Origin: Planctomycetota bacterium
Lineage (GTDB): Bacteria; Planctomycetota; Phycisphaerae; UBA1845; PWPN01
Assembly (NCBI GenBank): GCA_016209665.1
Contig: JACQVT010000543.1
Span: 1-6,391, forward strand
Direction: 5' to 3'
Length of the DNA stretch: 6,391 nt
Shown: in pieces, positions 1 through 4,896 of the stretch
How positions within the stretch are numbered: position 1 is the first letter of the stretch
Layout: each line of letters begins with the position of its first letter
The notes under the pieces: generated by a model
Database searches by the model: none
The model's input: the letters and a program-made list of their open reading frames with translations, nothing else
Told to the model about the DNA's origin: nothing
Translations under genes and position numbers: made by a program

Positions 1-243
1 GGCGATGGGGCGAGAGGCGTCGACAGCGCTGAGGGTCAGGAGGAATCGAGGCGGATCCGGATGCGGCGGTTGGAATCGAAGGCCTCGGCGGGCATGAGCC
101 GATCTCAACCGGGAACCCCCTCTGGCGAGCGTAAAGCCCAGTCCTCCAATGTGCCACCCCCATTGTTTCTGTCACGGACCGCCGGTCTGCTCCGCTGTCG
201 CGAGTCCCCCGCCCGGTGTCCCTGGTGTAGAATGGGGGCGGTC
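1..243. other. Upstream region of cobA-hemD with no convincing gene
   Basis: No gene can be supported here. One + frame is open from position 1 into the cobA-hemD gene, with ATGs at 61, 94, 232 and 244. The peptide it would add is Arg/Ser/Pro-rich and unlike any part of a methyltransferase, so it reads as chance openness. A perfect AGGAGG lies at 38-43, but the nearest in-frame ATG (61) is 17 bases further on, too far for normal use. The 8-base word GGAATCGA occurs at 42-49 and again at 72-79. A small hairpin can form at 175-189 (GACC/GGTC core, loop GCC). Another frame ends at the TGA at 28-30 and could be the tail of a gene outside the window, but ten codons are too few to judge. Confidence 0.5.
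228..233 (+). promoter_or_regulatory. Possible -10 element for cobA-hemD
   Basis: TAGAAT matches five of six positions of the sigma-70 -10 consensus and lies just upstream of the chosen ATG at 244. I see no credible -35 hexamer at 16-18 bases spacing. If it is used, transcription would start near 240. That would make the ATG at 244 almost leaderless, or favour the ATG at 280 with a leader of about 40 bases. This is weak evidence from one hexamer only. Confidence 0.25.
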
Positions 244-1815
244 ATGGATACGGTGAATGCCCTGTCACGGCTGGTGTCGATGGTCGGCGATCTGCCGGCG
301 GGGACGGTGTGCCTGGTCGGCGCGGGGCCGGGGGACAGCGCGCTGATTTCCGTGCGCGGGGCGGTGCGGCTGACGCAGGCCGACGTGGTGCTGCACGACA
401 AGCTGATCGGTCCGGAACTGCTCGACCTGGTCCGGCCCGAGGCCCAGCGGGTGTTCGTCGGCAAATGGCGGGGCACGCACGTCTGGACGCAGGAGGAGAT
501 CAACGAGGCCCTGGTGGCGCACGCCCGGGCTCACCGGCGAGTGGTGCGGCTCAAGGGCGGGGACCCGTTTGTGTTCGGCCGCGGCGGCGAGGAGTGCGAA
601 CACCTGGCCCGCGCGGGTGTCCCGTTCGAGGTCGTGCCGGGGATCACGGCGGCATTCGGGGCGCCGGCGGCGGCGGGCATCCCGTTGACCCATCGCGGGC
701 TGAGCCGATCGTTCGCGCTGGTCACCGGCCACGCCGATGCCGACGATCGGCATCCACTGGACTTCGCGGCCCTGGCCCGCATGGAGACCATCGCCATCTA
801 CATGGGGGTCAAGAACCTCGGCCGCAACTGCGGGAAGCTGATGGCGGCGGGCATGAGCCCGGCCACGCCGGCGGCGGTTATCCACTGGGGCACGCGGCCG
901 GCCCAGCACACGATCGTGGGCACGGTGGGCGACATCGCCGACCGCCTGGCCCAGCGGAACATCGAGCCTCCGGCCATGATCCTCATCGGCGAGGTAGTGC
1001 GAATGCGCGAGACGATCGAGTGGTTCGAGCGTCGGCCGCTGCACGGGCAGGTGATCGCCGTCACCCGGGCCCGCGAGCAGGCCGAGGGCCTCGCCGGCGC
1101 GTTGACCGCCCTGGGCGCCGAGGTCATCGAGGCCCCGACCCTCGCCGTCGGGACGTTGGAGGAGTACGGGGCGGTCGACGAGGCCCTGGCGAACGCGGAG
1201 CGGTACGCATGGCTGGTCATCACCAGCGCCAACGGTGTCGAGGCCACGTTCGCCCGGCTCCGAGCGATCGGACGCGACAGCCGGGCCCTGGCGGGCATCA
1301 GTATCGCGGCGGTCGGGGCAGCGACGGCAGCCGCCCTCGAGGACCACGGCATCCGGGCCGACCTGGTTCCGGACGAGGCGGTGGGCGAGGCACTCGCCGA
1401 CGCGCTGGTTCAGCAGGGCGTGGCCGGGCGGCGAGTCCTCTTGTTGCGAGCCCAAATCGCGCGGAAATCGTTGACCGCCGCCCTGACGGCTGCCGGTGCC
1501 GCGTGCGACGACCTGGCCGTCTACCGGACGATCTGTCCCGACCATCTGCCCGAGGCGTTTATCGACCGGCTCGACCGCGGGCAGGTGGACTGGGTCACGC
1601 TGACCAGTCCGTCGTCGTTCAGCAACCTGCTGACGTTGCTGGGCCCGCAGCGGGCCGGCCGGCTGGGCGGCGTGAAACTGGCCAGCATCGGGCCGGTGAC
1701 CACGCAGGCGATCCGCGACCGCGGGTACGTGGAGGCGGTCGAAGCCGATCCCCACGACGCCACCGGCCTGGTCGCGGCCATCAGGCGGGCGCTCGCCACG
1801 GCGGAGCAGGGTTGA
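244..1815 (+). CDS. cobA-hemD: Fused uroporphyrinogen III C-methyltransferase / uroporphyrinogen III synthase
   Basis: A 523-residue cytoplasmic fusion of two tetrapyrrole enzymes. Residues about 20-255 are SUMT (CobA), which uses S-adenosylmethionine to methylate uroporphyrinogen III to precorrin-2 on the siroheme/B12 branch. Visible motifs are LVGAGPGD (24-31), RLKGGDPFVFGRGGEE (102-117) and VPGITAAFGAPAAAGIPLTH (131-150). Residues about 270-515 are uroporphyrinogen III synthase (HemD), which cyclises hydroxymethylbilane with inversion of ring D. Supporting motifs are VITSANGV (325-332), YRT (427-429), TLTSPSS (452-458) and ASIGPVTTQAI (480-490). HemD sequences are poorly conserved, so the fusion partner helps the assignment. 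Such fusions are known in clostridia, Desulfovibrio and planctomycetes and place consecutive activities on one chain. The start is uncertain: ATG 244 has a GGGGG stretch at 234-238, while 232 and 280 are alternatives. The frame is also open further upstream, but that peptide is unlike SUMT. No hemC or hemB is visible, because the window begins just before the gene. Confidence 0.93.
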   Translation: MDTVNALSRLVSMVGDLPAGTVCLVGAGPGDSALISVRGAVRLTQADVVLHDKLIGPELLDLVRPEAQRVFVGKWRGTHVWTQEEINEALVAHARAHRRVVRLKGGDPFVFGRGGEECEHLARAGVPFEVVPGITAAFGAPAAAGIPLTHRGLSRSFALVTGHADADDRHPLDFAALARMETIAIYMGVKNLGRNCGKLMAAGMSPATPAAVIHWGTRPAQHTIVGTVGDIADRLAQRNIEPPAMILIGEVVRMRETIEWFERRPLHGQVIAVTRAREQAEGLAGALTALGAEVIEAPTLAVGTLEEYGAVDEALANAERYAWLVITSANGVEATFARLRAIGRDSRALAGISIAAVGAATAAALEDHGIRADLVPDEAVGEALADALVQQGVAGRRVLLLRAQIARKSLTAALTAAGAACDDLAVYRTICPDHLPEAFIDRLDRGQVDWVTLTSPSSFSNLLTLLGPQRAGRLGGVKLASIGPVTTQAIRDRGYVEAVEADPHDATGLVAAIRRALATAEQG

Positions 1816-1818
1816 GGT
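1814..1818 (+). promoter_or_regulatory. Ribosome binding site overlapping the cobA-hemD stop
   Basis: GAGGT begins inside the TGA stop of cobA-hemD (1813-1815) and sits nine bases before the ATG at 1828. The arrangement suggests translational coupling, with ribosomes finishing the fusion enzyme loading onto the downstream gene. It also fixes the start of that gene. Confidence 0.6.
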
Positions 1819-1827
1819 CTGACGATC

Positions 1828-2568
1828 ATGGCGCTGACCTACACCGTCGTCAGCATCGGCACACTCAGCCGCAACCGGTTCTGGGGCGAGTCGGAACCTC
1901 GGCGCGTGGCCCACGCGACGACCACGCTGATCCGCGACGGCGATACGACGATCCTGGTCGACCCCGGCCTGCCCGGGGAACTCCTCGCCCAACGGCTGGA
2001 CGAGCGGACGGGGCTGAAGCCCGAGCAGATCGACCTGGTGTTCCTGACCAACTTTCGTCCCGTGCACCGCCGGGCGCTCGGACTGTTTGCCGGCGCCGGC
2101 TGGCTGATGCACGGGCCGGAGATCGAGGCCGTGCGCGGACACCTGGAGAACCTGTCGGCCTCGCTGTCGTTCGACCCCGAGGCTGTCGACGCGCGGCACG
2201 CCGATCAGTCCCATCCGGCCGCGGAACACGCCGCATCCGAGCAACGCGACCTGGAAGCGCTCGTCCGCCAGGAGCGAGGCCTGCTCGACCGGATCAAGTC
2301 GGCCGACGACAGGCTGAGCCGGCGGGTACACCTGTTCCCGTCGGTGGGAGCCACGCCCGGCTCGGCCGCCCTGCTGCTGACCGACACGGCGCGGACGGTG
2401 CTGGTCGCGGGTGACGCGGTCGTGAGCCGGGACTATTTCGAGGTCGGCCGGGTCTTCGAGCAGGTGTACGACCTTCAGGCCGCCCAGGCGGCGCTCCAGG
2501 ACGTGATGGAAGTCGCCGACGTAATCGTTCCGGGTCACGACAACCTGTTCATGGTCGCCGGGTGGTGA
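1828..2568 (+). CDS. Metallo-beta-lactamase-fold protein with degenerate zinc site
   Basis: A 246-residue soluble protein with the order of elements of the MBL fold but an altered metal centre. The first core segment is TTTLIRDGDTTILVDPGLPG (31-50), with the family's usual Asp at 45. The HxHxDH signature should follow at 74-80, but the sequence reads TNFRPVH, so only the last His (80) remains. The later HTPGH-like turn is ATPGS (175-179) and has lost its His. The bridging Asp (196, in VLVAGDAV) and the terminal His (237, in VPGHD) are kept. Residues about 122-165 form a charged, His-rich, probably helical insert between the two halves. No signal peptide or membrane segment is visible. Either it binds metal through a reduced or different ligand set, or it is a non-hydrolytic MBL relative with a binding role. 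Its 12-base spacing from cobA-hemD suggests a link to tetrapyrrole metabolism, but that is inference and I recognise no specific function. Confidence 0.8.
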   Translation: MALTYTVVSIGTLSRNRFWGESEPRRVAHATTTLIRDGDTTILVDPGLPGELLAQRLDERTGLKPEQIDLVFLTNFRPVHRRALGLFAGAGWLMHGPEIEAVRGHLENLSASLSFDPEAVDARHADQSHPAAEHAASEQRDLEALVRQERGLLDRIKSADDRLSRRVHLFPSVGATPGSAALLLTDTARTVLVAGDAVVSRDYFEVGRVFEQVYDLQAAQAALQDVMEVADVIVPGHDNLFMVAGW

Positions 2569-2570
2569 CC

Positions 2571-2617
2571 CAAACCCCCTGGACAAACGAGCGTTGACGG
2601 CTCCGCCGGGGTTTGTC
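2571..2617 (+). terminator. Overlapping inverted repeats after the MBL gene, candidate terminator
   Basis: Two bases after the stop, CAAACCCC (2571-2578) is perfectly complementary to GGGGTTTG (2608-2615). A second upstream arm, GACAAAC (2582-2588), is perfectly complementary to GTTTGTC (2611-2617). Both need the same downstream arm, so only one hairpin can form at a time. No T-run follows, so this is not a textbook intrinsic terminator. A further GCCCCG (2620-2625)/CGGGGC (2652-2657) pairing lies just beyond. The position between a finished operon and a new promoter fits transcript termination or 3'-end protection. Confidence 0.4.
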
Positions 2618-2683
2618 AAGCCCCGTGCTCGCCGCTGCCCGGGTCCCTTCGCGGGGCGTGCGGAGACTCCCCGGCGCTATTGC

Positions 2684-2712
2684 TTGACACCCCTATCGGG
2701 CCTAGTTAGTCT
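2684..2712 (+). promoter_or_regulatory. Sigma-70-type promoter for the BFN-domain gene
   Basis: A perfect -35 hexamer TTGACA (2684-2689) is followed after 17 bases by TAGTCT (2707-2712), which keeps the first two and the last bases of the -10 consensus. Transcription would start near 2719, giving a leader of about 17 bases that contains the GGAG ribosome binding site at 2725-2728. This is the clearest promoter in the window. Confidence 0.7.
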
Positions 2713-2735
2713 CGCACCCTGACCGGAGCACAGAG

Positions 2736-3143
2736 ATGGAAGTACGGATGGACCTGGCTCGGATCGTGATCAGCGAGACGAGTCAGGAGCAGATCATCGT
2801 CTTGAGGGAGCGCGACGGGAAGCGGCAGTTCCCCATCGTCATTGGCCTGACCGAGGCGTACGCGATCGATCGGCGGGTCAAGAGCATCAGCACGGCCCGG
2901 CCATTGACGCACGAGCTGCTCGCCAACGTCATCCACGAGATGGACGGCGAGCTGGACAAGATCGTCATCCACGATCTGCGTGACCACACGTTCTACGCCA
3001 AGCTGGTGATCCGGCGCGACGGACGGCTGATCGAGGTCGATGCCCGGCCGTCGGACGCGATCGCCCTCGGCGTGGCCGGCGACACGCCGATCTACGTCGA
3101 GGAAGGCGTGCTCCGCCAGGTATGCGAGGCACCGGAGAGCTGA
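2736..3143 (+). CDS. Bifunctional nuclease (BFN/DUF151) domain protein
   Basis: A 135-residue single-domain protein of the BFN family (Pfam DNase-RNase, formerly DUF151). The typical features are all present: an N-terminal strand pair ending in IVIGLTEAYAI (34-44), ARPLTHELL (54-62), the strand LRDHTFYAKLVI (81-92) and the hallmark VDARPSDAIAL (101-111), followed by TPIYVEEGVL (117-126). Length matches bacterial members such as Thermotoga maritima TM0160. Plant members were reported to have DNase and RNase activity; the role of the bacterial versions is poorly defined, so nuclease activity is carried over from the family rather than shown here. The ATG at 2736 has GGAG seven bases upstream (2725-2728) and a strong promoter 24 bases before it. 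ATG 2748 is a possible but less well-placed alternative. There is no signal peptide, so it is cytoplasmic. It starts a new unit, with the sugar kinase gene 96 bases downstream. Confidence 0.9.
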   Translation: MEVRMDLARIVISETSQEQIIVLRERDGKRQFPIVIGLTEAYAIDRRVKSISTARPLTHELLANVIHEMDGELDKIVIHDLRDHTFYAKLVIRRDGRLIEVDARPSDAIALGVAGDTPIYVEEGVLRQVCEAPES

Positions 3144-3144
3144 T

Positions 3145-3162
3145 CGGGTCGTCGAGGACCCG
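3145..3162 (+). terminator. Small hairpin right after the BFN gene
   Basis: CGGGTC (3145-3150) and GACCCG (3157-3162) form a perfect six-base-pair stem with a GTCGAG loop, starting one base after the stop codon. No T-run follows, so it may be a weak or Rho-assisted terminator, a 3'-end stabiliser within an operon, or chance in GC-rich DNA. Confidence 0.25.
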
Positions 3163-3224
3163 CAGTGGGCGCCGCGTGCGGCGGGCGCGGTCGAGCCGGG
3201 TTGTCAGCGCGGTCATCCCAGATA

Positions 3225-3234
3225 GAGGGTGAGG
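3225..3234 (+). promoter_or_regulatory. Ribosome binding site that sets the kinase start
   Basis: GAGGGTGAGG contains two purine-rich Shine-Dalgarno cores, the second (GAGG, 3231-3234) five bases before the GTG at 3240. The earlier in-frame GTG at 3165 has no comparable site at normal spacing, and its extra 25 residues are Gly/Arg/Ala-rich and outside the kinase fold. GTG 3240 is therefore preferred. Confidence 0.6.
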
Positions 3235-3239
3235 CAGCG

Positions 3240-4658
3240 GTGGGCGCGACGGGAACAGAAAACGGAGTGGCCGCCGGTTTCGAGCGGTTCGTCCAGGCGT
3301 GCGAGGAGTGTTGGCCGGCCGACCAGGCCCGGCCGATCGCTATTACCCGCGCCCCCGGGCGGCTGGACTGCATGGGGGGCATGGCCGACTACAGTGGGGC
3401 CCTGGCCTTGCAGATGCCGATCGACCGGGCGGCCTACGTCGCCGTCGGCCGTCGGGCGGACCAGCGGATTCACGTGGCGATCGCCGGCCCCGTCCCCGAG
3501 GGCGAGCCCGCCCGGCACGAATGGCCCATCTCGTTGTACTACCAGTCCGACGGCCAGTTCGTTCTGCCCGCCGGCTTGCGGCGGACGTTCGAGGGCTGCC
3601 CCTGGGGCCGCCACATCTCGGGGGTGATGCTGGCCTTGCTCGACTCCGGCGAAGTGCCCCATCTGGCGGGCGGTCTCACGTTGGTGCTCCGGTCGGACAT
3701 TCCCATCCGGGCCGGGCTGGCCTCGTCCGCCGCCATCCAGGTGGCGGTCGCCAAGGCCGTCCTTGCGGCACTCGGCATCGACCTTGACTCCCGTCGAATC
3801 ATCGAGACCTGCCGAACCGCCAACGTCGAGGTGGTTGGCGCCGAGCCCGGCTTGGTCGACCACGTCACCTGCCTGCTCGGTCAGGCCGACCGATTGTTGC
3901 AGGTGCGCTGCCAGCCTGACGAAGTCCTGGGCCACCTGTCGTTGCCCCAGGAGGTAATCTTCGCCGGCGTGGACATCGGTACCCGGTCGCCCATCTACGC
4001 CCAGCGCTACGCCGAGAACCGTGTCGCCAGCCTGCTCGGCAAGTGCCTCATCGACCGGATGCTCGGGCAGTCGGGCCGCCCGGGCGACCCGTCCGGTGGG
4101 TACTTGGCGAACATCTCGCCGAACGAGTACGTGCGCCGGTTCCGCAACGAGCTGCCCGTCAAGATCAAGGGCAAGGACTTCGCGTCGCGGTTCGGCCCGC
4201 CGACGGCTTTCGACGGCCATCTCGACCCGGACTGCATCTACAAGGTTCGCTCTCGCACGGAGCACCACATCTACGAGAACGACCGGACCCACCGGTTGAT
4301 GGAGCGCCTGGCCCGGGCCCGGCGCACCGGCGAGCGCGACGCGCTGGTCGAGGCCGGCGAGTTGATGTACGCCTCGCACTGGAGTTACGGCCAGCGGTGC
4401 GGCATGACCAGCATCGAGACCGATCTGCTGGTCAATGCCATCCGCCAGCGCGGAGCGGCCCGCGGACTGTACGGCGCCAAGGTCACCGGCGGCGGATGCG
4501 GCGGAACGGTGGCCGTCCTCATGGCCAACACCGCGCAGGCCCATGATGCCCTGTCGGAAGCCTGCCGTGAGTTCGCCGGCAAGACCGGCCTCAAGCCGCA
4601 GGTCCTCGTCGGCAGCAGCCCCGGCGCGATGGAGTTCGGCCACCGCACGCTGGACTGA
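3240..4658 (+). CDS. GHMP-family sugar kinase, L-arabinokinase/galactokinase-like
   Basis: A 472-residue cytoplasmic GHMP kinase, expected to phosphorylate a monosaccharide at C1 with ATP. The sugar-binding signature reads APGRLDCMGGMADYSG (38-53). The ATP-loop motif is IRAGLASSAA (156-165). A catalytic-Asp region reads VVGAEPGLVDH (198-208, Asp 207). The third GHMP motif is GAKVTGGGCGGTVAVL (412-427). From memory, plant L-arabinokinase (ARA1) has GRLDVMGGIADYSG at the first motif, and it shares the segments YLxNxxP, IYEN, GELMY and LYGAKxTGGG also seen here. Galactokinases instead carry GRxNxIGEHxDY. The Glu-His of that motif lines the sugar pocket, so its replacement by Gly-Met points to a substrate other than galactose, plausibly L-arabinose. 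The glycosyltransferase-like N-terminal half of plant ARA1 is absent. The gene lies 96 bases after the BFN gene, possibly in one transcript. No nucleotidyltransferase or sugar catabolism gene is nearby, so substrate is inference. Kinase family is near certain; arabinose specificity is moderate. Confidence 0.85.
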   Translation: MGATGTENGVAAGFERFVQACEECWPADQARPIAITRAPGRLDCMGGMADYSGALALQMPIDRAAYVAVGRRADQRIHVAIAGPVPEGEPARHEWPISLYYQSDGQFVLPAGLRRTFEGCPWGRHISGVMLALLDSGEVPHLAGGLTLVLRSDIPIRAGLASSAAIQVAVAKAVLAALGIDLDSRRIIETCRTANVEVVGAEPGLVDHVTCLLGQADRLLQVRCQPDEVLGHLSLPQEVIFAGVDIGTRSPIYAQRYAENRVASLLGKCLIDRMLGQSGRPGDPSGGYLANISPNEYVRRFRNELPVKIKGKDFASRFGPPTAFDGHLDPDCIYKVRSRTEHHIYENDRTHRLMERLARARRTGERDALVEAGELMYASHWSYGQRCGMTSIETDLLVNAIRQRGAARGLYGAKVTGGGCGGTVAVLMANTAQAHDALSEACREFAGKTGLKPQVLVGSSPGAMEFGHRTLD

Positions 4659-4672
4659 CCGCCCCGCGACGA

Positions 4673-4698
4673 TCCTGCATACCCCAGGAAGTTTTTTT
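4673..4698 (+). terminator. Probable intrinsic terminator after the kinase gene
   Basis: TCCTG (4673-4677) pairs with CAGGA (4685-4689) around a seven-base loop. Two bases later come seven consecutive T residues (4692-4698), a striking run in such GC-rich DNA. The stem is short for a strong terminator, but hairpin plus T-run lies 14 bases after the kinase stop and ahead of an independent gene. Confidence 0.5.
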
Positions 4699-4742
4699 GA
4701 AGGACTCCGTGCCCGGTGCTGTGAACCCGGCTGGGCCATCGT

Positions 4743-4748
4743 TATCAT
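4743..4748 (+). promoter_or_regulatory. Possible -10 element for mgtE
   Basis: TATCAT matches five of six positions of the -10 consensus and sits in the only AT-rich patch (about 4739-4760) between the terminator and mgtE. The -35 side has only three-of-six matches (CTGTGA at 4719-4724, 18-base spacing). If real, the mgtE transcript has a leader of about 140 bases that includes the structured element at 4787-4876. Confidence 0.3.
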
Positions 4749-4786
4749 ATTCACCTTTGCATGGTCGTGGACGGACGCGCTGGCGA

Positions 4787-4876
4787 ATCAGAGCCCGGAG
4801 CGCAAGCGACGGGTTCCCTCGGGGAAGGAAGGCGTCCCGGTAAGCGCGCCAACCCCACGCTGGCGGTTGCCCTGAT
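4787..4876 (+). repeat. Structured repeat-like element in the mgtE leader
   Basis: This stretch folds into several local stems. ATCAG (4787-4791) can close the element with CTGAT (4872-4876). Hairpin A pairs CCCG (4794-4797) with CGGG (4810-4813), then has facing G/A pairs (4798-4799 against 4808-4809), then two G-C pairs capped by a GCAA tetraloop (4802-4805). Hairpin B, directly adjacent, pairs TTCCC (4814-4818) with GGGAA (4822-4826) around TCG. Hairpin C pairs CGCCA (4847-4851) with TGGCG (4861-4865). One + frame translates to QSPERKRRVP. From memory, such SPERKRRV/SPERERRV strings are common in spurious proteins of planctomycete genomes, where they come from a dispersed intergenic repeat. 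Only one copy is in this window, so repeat status is recalled knowledge, not shown. It could be a REP-like palindrome, a structured RNA leader, or both. Confidence 0.5.
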
Positions 4877-4896
4877 GGGTTGTCGGAGATCGTGTC

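Noticed and set aside
36..95. 19-codon minus-strand ORF ending in IRIRLDSS, which recalls the KIRIRL start of ribosomal protein S10
   Set aside because: The similarity covers five residues and then hits a stop. The frame has a stop four codons upstream and nothing of S10 follows, so it is coincidence.
309..2414. 701-codon open frame on the + strand in another phase
   Set aside because: It runs across both cobA-hemD and the MBL gene out of frame and gives an Arg/Gly/Pro/Ala-rich product without motifs. It is a high-GC shadow.
265..2619. 784-codon open frame on the minus strand
   Set aside because: It lies antisense to cobA-hemD and the MBL gene, both with clear family motifs. Its product is Arg/Gly/His/Gln-rich with no recognisable domain, as expected from the complement of GC-rich third positions.
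3201..3228. TTGTCA-16-TAGAGG as a promoter for the kinase
   Set aside because: The -10 match is poor and the implied start near 3235 would remove the strong GAGGGTGAGG ribosome binding site.
3165..3239. Upstream GTG 3165 as start of the kinase
   Set aside because: It has no Shine-Dalgarno at normal spacing, and the extra 25 residues are Gly/Arg/Ala-rich and outside the GHMP fold. GTG 3240 has a strong site.
3213..4754. 513-codon open frame on the minus strand
   Set aside because: It is antisense to the GHMP kinase, low in complexity, lacks domain signals, and crosses the terminator hairpin and T-run.
4435..4875. 146-codon + frame containing QSPERKRRVP
   Set aside because: It starts inside the kinase gene out of frame and runs through the terminator and the repeat-like element. 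The SPERKRRV string is useful as a marker of the repeat but is not a real protein.
4659..4896. M-box (ykoK) Mg2+ riboswitch upstream of mgtE
   Set aside because: The conserved core segments of the M-box could not be found. The leader has different hairpins.
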